Assembly: GCF_963678635.1 (NCBI RefSeq)
Contig: NC_087071.1
Span: 42,854,153-42,918,152 of the forward strand
Length of the DNA stretch: 64,000 bases
Direction: 5' to 3'
DNA from: Symsagittifera roscoffensis
Taxonomy: Eukaryota; Xenacoelomorpha; Acoela; Convolutidae
Position numbers and translations under genes: made by a program
Notes under the pieces: model-generated
Databases searched by the model: none
What the model saw: only the letters and a program-made list of their open reading frames with translations
What the model was told of the DNA's origin: nothing
Part shown: positions 1 to 10,816 of the stretch, one piece after another
Layout: each line of letters opens with the position of its first letter
How positions within the stretch are numbered: the first letter of the stretch is position 1

Positions 1-1162
1 ATACTTTGCCTGTACTCATTAGTTTATCAAATTGCTCAACTTTCTCGATTGCTTCCTACTTCTTCTGTTTTGGGTGTCTAATTTGGAGAGCTTTCGCTTC
101 AGTGAAAAATTTTTCTAGATGGCCTTGCTTCCAAAAAACTTTAGAATTATAGAATTTGATCCGTTTATTTTCTGATTTAGTTTTTTGGGGAGCAGTAGAT
201 GTGCGAGAATTATTGCTGCTTTCAATGCGACGTTAGAGTTTGGTCTTTCTTCTAATGACAACAACTGCTGGTTCAGTAATTCTATGAATTAGAAACCGGG
301 CTTGTTCTTGCTCAGAACTATGAAGCGCGGTTTCCAGTTAACGACATTTTCACATATGTCGTTTATTTTAGTTTGAAGTTCTTGGTCGATAAGTTTTCTG
401 GGGTCAGAGGAGACTGTAGTGATTGCTGGGTACGATGGATTAGATTGTGTTGCGTTGGGCAGTACGTTTGTTTCGGTTGTTGCCGGTGATGTTTCTTCTT
501 GAGATATGATGGGGTCTGTGCTTGTTGGCCTGTTGGTGGAGTTATTCTTTTTTGCAAAGTTCTCGGAGGTGCATATTATGCAGGAGAACCCATCGTAATA
601 AAATTTGCTGCTCTGTCAACAAAATTATCAACTTCAAAAACACAACAGTCTAAATTAGTGTCAATACAATGATTTCGCGCACAATGATATTCGTGCTGAA
701 CTAAAGCGCTCGGAGCCAAGCGGTCACTAATCGCCAATGCCGCGTTTGAAGTTAGCTATCACACTTTCTTTTGTTCTGAGTCTGCTAAAAACCTGTCTGC
801 TTAAAACCGGTCTGCTAAAATCCCTAGCACATTTTACAACGTCGCGCATGACTGTAAAGGCCCATTTAAGACCCCATGTATGTATACCATTCAGAACAAA
901 AACTGATTACTGATCTGAACAGAAGCAAAGATGAGCTTCGCATCACAATAATTTAATTAGTTTCAAGTTATAATGAATTTAAAGGGCAGCCGTCGTGCCC
1001 CCCTATTTAAATGGTTATTGTGATTGGAGCAAGCTCTCTACATGGTTCCCTCGAGAAGTGGAGAAACATCAAAGAAAGCTTTCGTCTATTCATACAAATT
1101 ATCACTAAGCCAAGTTACAACCTTAACCCCAACACGAAAGACACAAGCTAAATTGTCAAAAA
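1..1162. other. AT-rich flank without a recognised gene
   Basis: I see no recognisable gene here. A minus-strand open frame at 363-557 encodes 64 residues rich in Gln, Thr, Pro and Lys. It could be a decayed LINE ORF1 fragment, but it has no motif that would prove this. Near 790-830 there is a short repeat of a Tgtctgct-aaa(a)cc type. The segment ends where the LINE-like coding remnants begin. Confidence 0.4.
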
Positions 1163-1642
1163 TTGAGCAAAGCTGATCCCTATATCAGTAAATCTAATCT
1201 TGCGGCGCGATATTGTGACCAAGTCAATAACCCACTGCGCACAGACCCAAGAACATCACTTACTGCAGAGGAACTGGAAGCAGAGATCCTGAAATTAGAT
1301 AGCGTTATCGGAATTATTTTTTGTGTCCGGAAAGGAGCTTTTGACTTATACAAGCAGTTAAAAGTGACGGATATCCCAGTTTTGCTTATTGTGAACGACC
1401 TACTCTCAGAGAGGAAAAGAAAAAACCAAAAAATTGTGAGAAGCTACAGCAATCTCCATCTAGATCCCTATCTGGAGATAAAGACCCTGACTATCGTAAG
1501 GAAACACGGTAACGAACTAAAAAGAAAAATGAAGAAGAAGCAAAGTCCGTTTCAGCAGAAAAGAAGGAAAAACAAAAAGCGAAGAGCAGAAAAAATTAGT
1601 TTGTTGTTAAATTCTGATTTATGTGACGAATCTAGTGAGTAA
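1163..1642 (+). pseudogene. ORF1-like basic protein fragment of the LINE
   Basis: This is an open frame of about 159 codons with no ATG at its start. Its first half is ordinary globular-looking sequence. From about residue 110 it becomes strongly Lys/Arg-rich, with runs such as KRKMKKKQ and KRRKNKKRR, and it ends in an acidic DESSE tail. A basic tail like this fits an RNA-binding ORF1 protein. The assignment rests mainly on its position upstream of endonuclease and RT remnants; there is no diagnostic domain. It could also be unrelated host sequence. Confidence 0.35.
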
Positions 1643-1692
1643 GTTCCTTGGCCCTGAACAAAAATCAAATTGTCAATTCGTCGTCATGGTAA

Positions 1693-1985
1693 AGAACTGT
1701 AAAACGTGTAAATAGGGTATCCCTACAAATGAGAAGACCTATTCTTGTGTCTCGTAAAACTCACAAATGTACAAGACTCCTGAATGTACTGCTTTGTCAC
1801 CTACTGCTATAAATGGATTGAAAGAAATAGAATTAATTGCAATGCTGCTATGCACTGCCTCTGTGGAAAGCAATGGACGTGACAACTTTATCCGCTGCAG
1901 AACTCTTGCGAATGCAAACGAAATAATCGAGAACCTTGACATTGGTGTAAATGGAAAAACAAGGAGAGGAGACACGCTGATTTAG
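1693..1985 (+). pseudogene. Cys-rich (PHD-like) finger remnant of LINE ORF1
   Basis: The frame gives a CKTCK pair, then a Cys followed by a stop, then a KTPECTALSP segment and a later LLCTASVE segment. The spacing resembles a decayed PHD-type zinc finger, as found in the ORF1 of several LINE clades. One ligand is lost to a stop codon and the expected His is not present. The surviving open stretch runs from 1767 to 1985. The assignment is inferred from Cys spacing and neighbourhood. Confidence 0.3.
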
Positions 1986-2639
1986 TCGAACAAAAAATCG
2001 GAAATGCTACGAAGACAACCTGCGAGAAAGTTGAACAAACGTTCGCTGCTGTAGTCGCCGTAGACAAATCTACGGGGAGAATGCAAGGGGAAGCGGAACA
2101 TAAAGCGGAATACAGAATTAATCACAACATCAATCAAAGTTTTAGAAAACAGGGGATTCCCGAAGATCCTACCAACACCAAAAGAGAAAATTTTGTACCT
2201 TTTAACGACGATCTAACTGAAATACTAAGCCAAAAATGAGTAACAAAAGAAGATCATAAACTCAGACGCCTAACAAAGCTTAAGAAACGTAGAACGCTAC
2301 TGGTAACGGTTTGCAGCGAACATGAAGCCGGAATTACGCATGCAAATTGTCATGAACGAAGAGAAGTACTATTACAAAAAAAGTGAACATCCTGCCGATT
2401 TTATCAAATGAGGTTGCTATCAAAGAAAAGCAAATCCTGAAAAGAAGGAAGAAGGGAGCGTCTTGATGATGAAATCCCGCGCGAAAAGCTCAAGATAAGG
2501 AAGTTGGACTTGTTTAACGATGGGGTGAAAGTCGAAGTTGCCGTTCGAACCCCTTCATCATGACTAGGTTTCTTGAACATCTTGCAGCTGAACACAAGAA
2601 GCCTCGTTAAAATTGAGAGAAGAACGAAATGTGCAATTG

Positions 2640-3070
2640 CAATAACTGCCTCTGTTTTTAACGTTATCTGTTAATGTGAAAATCGGCCAAATGAAAGTAT
2701 CGATGAATCAGAACTTCTGCTGAGTGAGTATAACATATACAGAAATGAAAGGGACATTGTGGACGAAATAAATTCACACGGTATGCTATCATGCTATCAA
2801 AAAACCTAGTAAATTAGAAGAGATAAATTCAACTGTTCCAGATTCATGCGTCTCGTATAAACTTATTCTCAACGACTCTGAAATTTTTATCTGCGCAATC
2901 TTTAATCCAACAAAAGATAAAAAATATCGTTACACTATCGAAGACTTCCAAAAACTCCTGAAAAGCGTTCCCAAACCAAAACCAAAATTGAAAAGCATCA
3001 GAAAGCCCAAATGAAAATGAAAACTTTTTAATTCAGTTGTTTCAAGATGAGCTCTTCAGACAAGCCATCG
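2640..3070 (+). pseudogene. LINE endonuclease (APE-type) remnant
   Basis: Around 2690-2800 the translation reads ELLLSEYNIYRNERDIVDE, the region of APE endonucleases where a Gly-rich 'GGG' strand normally follows; here a frame slip occurs. Around 2850-2900 a KLILNDSEIFICAIF strand corresponds to the core beta sheet that follows. No catalytic residue can be proved intact. In an active element this domain nicks target DNA to start target-primed reverse transcription. Confidence 0.55.
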
Positions 3071-3269
3071 ATTACCCGACTTGCTCTCAGACTACTCTTG
3101 ATGTAGCTTCCTATCGTAATGCTTTCTAAATGCGGAAAAGGACGAAAATTTTACAAAAATTTATGATTGCACTGATCACGAAGCTTCTCATTTGTCGTTA
3201 TAAGCCCGGTGACAGAATGCAAGCCATTGTTGCAAAACTGCAGAAGCTTCGGAAATGCAGACAACGATG

Positions 3270-4524
3270 GATCAAATGATTGAAAATGGGATCAAGACTA
3301 TCTGTTATACTAATATCAACAACATGTATCTTGAGCTACACCAGTGTCTCGACAAAGCAATTGAGATATACGTTCCAAGAAGGACAAGGCGCAGACAACA
3401 TATTTCTCCTTGGATCTTTATCTTCACAATTTAATGAAGAAACTGAACATACAGAGAAGTCTATTCAAAGTAATGCCGACTAACTATAGAAGACAACAAG
3501 TAACAGAACTAGAAAATTTATAACAGAGTTGTCGAAACAAGACAGTGACATCTACCAGTACAAACTGCCTCACTCAAGAAATATAGATCTAAATTTCACT
3601 TTCCAACACTTTTAAAAAATTATAGCAATCTTCCTGTCTACCAAAAATTCTGATTAAGTCGACATGTTGAACGAGTTCTTCCAGTGTGGTCACTCCCAAA
3701 AACCATTCAGTATAAAAGATGTGGAAAACGAAAATACAACATAAATAAATTTCAACATCTCTGAAACGACAATTCACCTCATTGTATCTTCGCTAGATTT
3801 AACTAAGTCTCGTGGTCCAAACAGTTTACGACCTGCCTTCTTCCAAAAGAGGTCCCGTAAAATTTACAAATTCCTACAAAAAGGGACTAAGAGCATAAAG
3901 AGAGTTCGTAAGATACCCGACAAGTAGAATGTTGCTGCTGTAACCCCAATCCACAAAAAAGAGACATACGAAGATTACCCGAACAACAGAAAACAAGTAG
4001 TCAGAGTGGGCAATACGAGTTCAAAAGTTCAGAAGTTTCCAGCGGGGTACCTCAAAGGTCACGCTGTGACCCAATTTGTTTTGTATCGTCATCAACGACC
4101 TGCCTGATGTCCTGAAATTATCTGATCCTTTCATCTTTCAAAATTTTAGCTGTTCAGGATGACCTAGATAAAGTTGAAATTTTGGTCATAGGAATAAGAT
4201 TGAATTAGCAATGGACAAGTTTGCCAAAATAAAGTTCAGAGGACAGCTCTGAACTTGGATGAATATAAAACCAAAAAAGATCTAGGAATTTATGTAGCAG
4301 AAGATGTAACATGGGAAAAGCACTTTGATGAACGACTGAAGCAAGCAAACAAAGTACACTACATGGCCAGAAGGAATGTAGCTGTGAACTTAAAAACCTC
4401 CATAAAGCTTGGTCTGTACAAGTTGCTCATTCTGCCGATCCTGTTATATGGATTCTCGTGTGTATCTGCCTCCCGAGCAGAACTCCAGTCTCTCGATCGT
4501 TTCCAAAAATATGTTGCCAGATGA
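3270..4524 (+). pseudogene. LINE reverse transcriptase remnant
   Basis: The linker near 3330-3420 reads AIEIYVPRRTRRRQ, followed by HISPW, which is typical of the segment between endonuclease and RT. A SLDLTKSRGPNSLRPAFF block follows at about 3795-3850, then VAAVTPIHKKETYEDYPNNR near 3930-3990, and SGVPQRS at about 4040, the RT motif B region. The open stretch 4255-4524 is the thumb region (KKDLGIYV, then KLGLYKLLILPILLYG). At least four frame changes separate these blocks. The catalytic Asp-Asp box was not found in readable form between 4140 and 4250. Confidence 0.8.
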
Positions 4525-4990
4525 ACAACACAAATCAAGGGATCGTGCTGTGGAAATCAGTAACGCCTTCTGAATATTCTGCCAGTTCCAGTGTTCATTC
4601 AGATGAGTGGTATTTTGTTCCTCGCAAAGGATATGAACGAGATGACGAGATTATTAATATACCTGATCGTCAAGACCCCCAAAGAAGAATCAAGGAAGTG
4701 TTTACAAGACCAGGATTGAAAATGCCAGAGGTGAATATGGCTTCAGAACTTGCATGCTTGTTATTTAAATCGAGAAATACTTCGATATCAGTAACTATGG
4801 AAACTATGGAAATTTGTTGACGATCGATTCTCAGAAACGAATGTCTGCACGTGGCAAATGTCGCTTGCGTTTGCAACAGAAGCAGAAAAATTTGGATTTC
4901 ATTTTAATACTTTTCAACTGGGACCCTGCGCCCTTCAGCTAGCTGTAAATCCTCAACAACAATAACAACAACAGCAACATGGACGGTTGT
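4525..4990 (+). pseudogene. LINE post-RT C-terminal remnant and 3' end
   Basis: A frame at 4458-4820 continues the C-terminal region after RT, including an EIINIPDRQDPQRRI block. A slipped frame near 4805-4960 reads FVDDRFSETNVCTWQ and ends near QLGPCALQLAVNPQQQ. The end with short hydrophobic and polar blocks is usual for LINE ORF2. The minus-strand frames at 4670-4876 and 4904-5107 are shadows. Confidence 0.5.
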
Positions 4991-5231
4991 ATTGAAATAA
5001 GTAACAAAACTATTGTCGGTCGAGAATAAATAATTGTTGTTTTCGAGCTTCGAAAGAAATTGCATTTTTTTGAAATAATTTCGAGCGAAAAAACATAATA
5101 GTTTCAAGAATAATTGAAGTTCATGAAGAACCTATGAGACAACTTACAAGCTCCATTGATTACACGGATAAACAAGACAAGCATAAAAAGCTTGAATAGC
5201 AAACTGTGGCAGTTCAAGTGCTACATATATT
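4991..5231. other. Short spacer, nothing seen
   Basis: AT-rich sequence between the LINE end and the first tandem unit. I found no gene or repeat here. Confidence 0.5.
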
Positions 5232-7202
5232 TGAAAAATTCAGTTAGTTGGGTTAATAACGCTAGTTAGCACCAAAATTTCCCCCATTAGTCAATTGACA
5301 AAGCTTCCCCAATTAGTCAATTGTATCTAATGACGATAATTTTTAAAAAAAATTTTGTTATACCCCTGATCACATGGGATGAAAAAATCAACAAAAAACT
5401 AATCGAAAGTTAAAACCGGTTTGAGAAAAACGGCTCCGCATTTTCCTTGCATTTATGTTTTATTTTTAACAAAATGAGCTAATAAACACGGTCAAGTAAT
5501 TGAGGAGATTGCTTAAGAGCATTGCACAATTCCATTTATCCCTCTTGGCTTCTGGGGCTGCCCTAGATTTTTTCTGATTTCAAGTCCTGCTAGGGAGGGT
5601 GCAAACGATTGAGCGCTGCTTTGATGGCGATGAAAAACAACCAGGCACGAGCAAAAAATGCAAAGAGTAAGAGCAGAGTTAAATAGGCAGAGATGATGTG
5701 CCATTCGACCAGAATGTCGGAGAAACGAATTTCAAGGTTAGGCGGAACGGATTTTAATTTGATCGTACGAAACAGCAGTTCTGATTATTAACAATTCTAA
5801 TTGTGAAAAAAGAACGGAAAAAGAAAACGGGGTAAGAAAGGTCATCTTGAATCGGATTAATTATTTTTAATTTTTCGATTTCGCGGTGCATGACACGTAA
5901 CACTTTTATTTTTCGTAACAACTGAAAAGTGGGAAATCAGAACAGAGATTTTTGAGAATCAAGGAAGGCGCACACGCTTCAAATTGTAACGATTGCTTAG
6001 TTACAATCGTTAGTGGACATATCCTGTGGATCAGAAAGGAGGCTAACGGGAGTAGTTGTCGCCCTTCTCGACCGTGAAAAAGACGCTTCTTCACGCGGAT
6101 TCAAGAAGCCGGATCTTTTTGGGGAGTAGCTGTAAACTGCAAGCTTGAAAATTTTTAGCTTCCTGGGATGTCCTGAATTGAATTAAATTAAAATCTAATT
6201 CAAGTTCAGATGATGAGAAGCTACGAGCTGAGGGAACGAGTCGATCCATCTCTGATGGATATGATGATTTTATCAATTGAACAAAAACAATAGTACTATC
6301 ATAACAAAGTAGCTCTGTTTTTAGGAGTGTTCTCGTGGTCTGGAGATACTGAGAGCCAGCCAGGAGCTCTTTTTTTGCAAATAAATTATAATTTAAGTAA
6401 ATTAAGTTCGACGATAGCCTGTAAGTTGTAACGATTTCGTCGACCCGATGTTACGACAACCACATTGAACTGGCTATGGGAGAGACGGTTGAATTCAAGT
6501 GAAGCTCTGTTCAGGCGTTAGCCAGTCGTTTTAGAACCTAGCTTTATTTTTTGTCAGTATGCACTTCGGGCAAATGTAATAAGAGAGAGCATCACATTTG
6601 AAGAGCTCTCCGTTTATGCTAGGCTCGGCTATTCAGTCAATGGGGAATTATCAGCTAAAACGTTTTTTTTTGTTCGTTAAGATTTGGGTCGCAGATGTTG
6701 AGCCTGTTTTGGAGCAATGAAGGGGATTAAGTTTGAGGATAATTTTACGGTTAAAGACAAGTTAGCCAATCGTACACTCCTGTCACCTATACTTCCCATT
6801 CTCTTGAATAGCTATGAACATTTGATTGCACCTGAAGCATTTGTTTAATACGCTCACCATAGGATTCTATCTGAATCTTTCATGTTTTTTACGCATACCA
6901 TAGGATCTTATATTCATCCCATACCATGTGTATCTTTGTAAACGAATAAATATTATACTTTTTTATGATCTTTTGAGTCTTCCATTAAATCAAAAGATAA
7001 AAGCATTGCTAAAAGTCTGCTCATGCACGCGGTTTGTACTTCTTTGATTTCCTGTTCATTAACATCACTAAACCTTTTATCCTGCAAACCCTACTCGAAA
7101 AGTATTTCCCCTTTTATTTCAATTTGCTACTGCAGACCACTACGAGATGAGTGTGTCATCTAAAGGTTGTACATCAGTAACATCTTTTGAATCGCTAATT
7201 AG
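5232..7202 (+). repeat. Tandem unit 1 (~1.97 kb) with solo-LTR-like core
   Basis: The sequence from TGAAAAATTCAGTTAG at 5232 to CGCTAATTAG near 7202 recurs almost base for base as unit 3 (8834-10816) and, lacking the first ~380 bases, as unit 2 (7213-8833). It recurs inverted at 43457-44902. Before the LTR-like core there is a short internal repeat (AATTAGTCAATTG twice near 5288-5330). No convincing protein is encoded: the minus-strand frames that recur in every copy are shadows of non-coding repeat sequence. Confidence 0.9.
5697..6581 (+). repeat. Solo LTR-like core, unit 1
   Basis: It starts TGTGCCATTCGACCAGAATG and ends CGGGCAAATGTAATA, at the same relative places as the LTR of the giant element (TGTGACATTCGAC... 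and ...GGGCGAATGTTACA). Several internal blocks are shared with that LTR in the same order: TTTTAGCTTCC, TGTCCTGAATTGAATT, GATGAGAAGCTA, TGGTCTGG-GATACTGAGA, GTCGACCCGATGTTA and GTTAGCCAGTCGT. It is therefore a diverged solo LTR of a sister family, about 885 bp long. Confidence 0.8.
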
Positions 7203-7212
7203 CTTTTGAATC

Positions 7213-8833
7213 TGCTAGGGAGGGTGCAAACGATTGAGCGCTGCTTTGATGGCGATGAAAAACAACCAGGCACGAGCAAAAAATGCAAAGAGTAAGAGCA
7301 GAGTTAAATAGGCAGAGATGATGTGCCATTCGACCAGAATGTCGGAGAAACGAATTTCAAGGTTAGGCGGAACGGATTTTAATTTGATCGTACGAAACAG
7401 CAGTTCTGATTATTAACAATTCTAATTGTGAAAAAAGAACGGAAAAAGAAAACGGGGTAAGAAAGGTCATCTTGAATCGGATTAATTATTTTTAATTTTT
7501 CGATTTCGCGGTGCATGACACGTAACACTTTTATTTTTCGTAACAACTGAAAAGTGGGAAATCAGAACAGAGATTTTTGAGAATCAAGGAAGGCGCACAC
7601 GCTTCAAATTGTAACGATTGCTTAGTTACAATCGTTAGTGGACATATCCTGTGGATCAGAAAGGAGGCTAACGGGAGTAGTTGTCGCCCTTCTCGACCGT
7701 GAAAAAAGACGCTTCTTCACGCGGATTCAAGAAGCCGGATCTTTTTGGGGAGTAGCTGTAAACTGCAAGCTTGAAAATTTTTAGCTTCCTGGGATGTCCT
7801 GAATTGAATTAAATTAAAATCTAATTCAAGTTCAGATGATGAGAAGCTACGAGCTGAGGGAACGAGTCGATCCATCTCTGATGGATATGATGATTTTATC
7901 AATTGAACAAAAACAATAGTACTATCATAACAAAGTAGCTCTGTTTTTAGGAGTGTTCTCGTGGTCTGGAGATACTGAGAGCCAGCCAGGAGCTCTTTTT
8001 TTTGCAAATAAATTATAATTTAAGTAAATTAAGTTCGACGATAGCCTGTAAGTTGTAACGATTTCGTCGACCCGATGTTACGACAACCACATTGAACTGG
8101 CTATGGGAGAGACGGTTGAATTCAAGTGAAGCTCTGTTCAGGCGTTAGCCAGTCGTTTTAGAACCTAGCTTTATTTTTTGTCAGTATGCACTTCGGGCAA
8201 ATGTAATAAGAGAGAGCATCACATTTGAAGAGCTCTCCGTTTATGCTAGGCTCGGCTATTCAGTCAATGGGGAATTATCAGCTAAAACGTTTTTTTTGTT
8301 CGTTAAGATTTGGGTCGCAGATGTTGAGCCTGTTTTGGAGCAATGAAGGGGATTAAGTTTGAGGATAATTTTACGGTTAAAGACAAGTTAGCCAATCGTA
8401 CACTCCTGTCACCTATACTTCCCATTCTCTTGAATAGCTATGAACATTTGATTGCACCTGAAGCATTTGTTTAATACGCTCACCATAGGATTCTATCTGA
8501 ATCTTTCATGTTTTTTACGCATACCATAGGATCTTATATTCATCCCATACCATGTGTATCTTTGTAAACGAATAAATATTATACTTTTTTATGATCTTTT
8601 GAGTCTTCCATTAAATCAAAAGATAAAAGCATTGCTAAAAGTCTGCTCATGCACGCGGTTTGTACTTCTTTGATTTCCTGTTCATTAACATCACTAAACC
8701 TTTTATCCTGCAAACCCTACTCGAAAAGTATTTCCCCTTTTATTTCAATTTGCTACTGCAGACCACTACGAGATGAGTGTGTCATCTAAAGGTTGTACAT
8801 CAGTAACATCTTTTGAATCGCTAATTAGGCGCC
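7213..8833 (+). repeat. Tandem unit 2 (5'-shortened)
   Basis: This unit begins inside the repeat at TGCTAGGGAGGGTGC, directly after the end of unit 1 and a 10-bp duplication (CTTTTGAATC) at the junction. It runs to GGCGCCT near 8833. It is nearly identical to unit 1, so the tandem expansion is recent compared with the surrounding elements. Confidence 0.88.
7322..8208 (+). repeat. Solo LTR-like core, unit 2
   Basis: Same LTR-like core as in unit 1 (TGTGCCATTCG to TGTAATA), about 887 bp, differing by only a few bases and one-base indels in A or T runs. Confidence 0.8.
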
Positions 8834-10816
8834 TGAAAAATTCAGTTAGTTGGGTTAATAACGCTAGTTAGCACCAAAATTTCCCCCATTAGTCAATTGA
8901 CAATGCTTCCCCAATTAGTCAATTGTATCTAATGACGATAATTTTTAAAAAATTTTTGTTATACCCCTGATCACATGGGATGAAAAAATCAACAAAAAAC
9001 TAATCGAAAGTTAAAACCGGTTTGAGAAAAACGGCTCCGCATTTTCCTTGCATTTATGTTTTATTTTTAACAAAATGAGCTAATAAATACGGTCAAGTAA
9101 TTGAGGAGATTGCTTACGAGCATTGCACAATTCCATTTATCCCTCTTGGCTCCTGGGGCAGCCCTAGATTTTTTTTCTGATTTAAAGTCCTGCTAGCGAG
9201 GGTGCAATCCCAATTTGATTAAGCGCTGCTTTGATGGCGATGAAAAACAACCAGGCACGAACAAAAATGCAAAGAGTAAGAGCAGAGTTAAATAGGCAGA
9301 GATGATGTGCCATTCGACCAGAATGTCGGAGAAACGAATTTCATGGTTAGGCGGAACGGATTTTAATTTGATCGTACGAAACAGCAGTTCTGATTATTAA
9401 CAATTCTAATTGTGAAAAAAGAACGGAAAAAGAAAACGGAGTAAGAAAGGTCATCTTGAATCGGATTAATTATTTTTAATTTTTCGATTTCGCGGTGCAT
9501 GACACGTAACACTTTTATTTTTCGTAACAACTGAAAAGTGCGAAATCAGAACAGAGATTTTTGAGAATCAAGGAAGGCGCACACGCTCCAAATTGTAACG
9601 ATTGCTTAGTTACAATCGTTAGTGGACATATCCTGTGGATCAGAAAGGAGGCTAACGGGAGTAGTTGTCGCCCTTCTCGACCGTGAAGAAGACGCTTCTT
9701 CACGCGGATTCAAGAAGCCTGACTTTTTGGGGAGTAGCTGTAAACTGCAAGCTTGAAAATTTTTAGCTTCCTGGGATGTCCTGAATTGAATTAAATTAAA
9801 ATCTAATTCAAGTTCAGATGATGAGAAGCTACGAGCTGAGGGAACGAGTCGATCCATAAATTTGGATATGATGATTTTATCAATTGAACAAAAACAATAG
9901 TACTATCATAACAAAGTAGCTCTGTTTTTAGGAGTGTTCTCGTGGTCTGGAGATACTGAGAGCCAGCCAGGAGCTCTTTTTTTGCAAATTATTTAATATT
10001 TAAGTAAATTAAGTTCGGATGATAGCCTGTAAGTTGTAACAATTTCGTCGACCCGATGTTACGACAACCACATTGAACTGGCTATGTGAGAGACGGTTGA
10101 ATTCAAGTGAAGCTCTGTTCAGGCGTTAGCCAGTCGTTTTAGAACCTAGCTTTATTTTTTGTCAGTATGCACTTCGGGCAACTGTAATAAGAGAGAGCAT
10201 CACATTTGAAGAGCTCTCCGTTTATGCTAGGCTCGGCCATTCAGCCAATGTGGAATTATCAGCTAAAACGTTTTTTTTGTTGGTTAAAATTTGGGTCGCA
10301 GATGTTGAGGCTGTTTTAGAGCAATGAAGGGGATTAAGTTTGAGGATAATTTTACGGTTAAAGACAAGTTAGCCAATCGTACACTCCTGTCACCTATACT
10401 TCCCATTCTCTTGAATAGCTATGAACATTTGATTGCACCTGAAGCATTTGTTTAATACGCTCACCATAGGATTCTATCTGAATCTTTCATGTTTTTTACG
10501 CATACCATAGAATCTTATATTCATTCCCATACCATGTGTATCTTTGTAAACGAATAAATATTATACTTTTTTATGATCTTTTGAGTCTTCCATTAAATCA
10601 AAAGATAAAAGCATTGCTAAAAGTCTGCTCATGCACGCGGTTTGTACTTCTTTGATTTCCTGTTCATTAACACCACTAAACCTTTTATCCTGCAAACCCT
10701 ACTCGAAAAGTATTTCCCCTTTTATTTCAATTTGCTACTGCAGACCACTACGAGATGAGTGTGTCATCTAAAGGTTGTACATCAGTAACATCTTTTGAAT
10801 CGCTAATTAGGCGCCT
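8834..10816 (+). repeat. Tandem unit 3 (full length)
   Basis: A full-length unit starting TGAAAAATTCAG and ending AATTAGGCGCCT. It carries more point differences from unit 1 than unit 2 does, including an insertion near 9205-9220 and a changed segment at about 9857. It joins directly to the decayed RT gene at 10817. The inverted copy at 43457 has the same junction, so the RT gene plus this repeat was duplicated as one block. Confidence 0.88.
9306..10189 (+). repeat. Solo LTR-like core, unit 3
   Basis: LTR-like core from TGTGCCATTCG to CTGTAATA, 884 bp, matching the cores at 5697-6581 and 7322-8208. Confidence 0.8.

Larger units (their letters stand above)
1163..4990 (+). mobile_element. Decayed non-LTR retrotransposon (LINE)
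   Basis: Conceptual translation in shifting frames gives, in order, a basic ORF1-like segment, a Cys-rich finger-like segment, apurinic endonuclease traces, the typical linker that precedes RT, the RT core and the post-RT region. That order and the surviving motifs fit a Jockey/CR1-type LINE. Dozens of frameshifts and stops make it inactive. The 3' end is probably near the CAA/ACA-rich stretch at 4955-4980. I saw no poly(A) tail or target-site duplication, so the exact ends are uncertain. Confidence 0.75.

Noticed and set aside
5906-8007. Minus-strand frames recurring in each tandem unit (for example 6091-6276, 7717-8007, 9515-9857) as a conserved small protein
   Set aside because: They recur only because the DNA repeat recurs. 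They lie in an LTR-like core, change freely at frameshifts between copies, and have no motif or start context.
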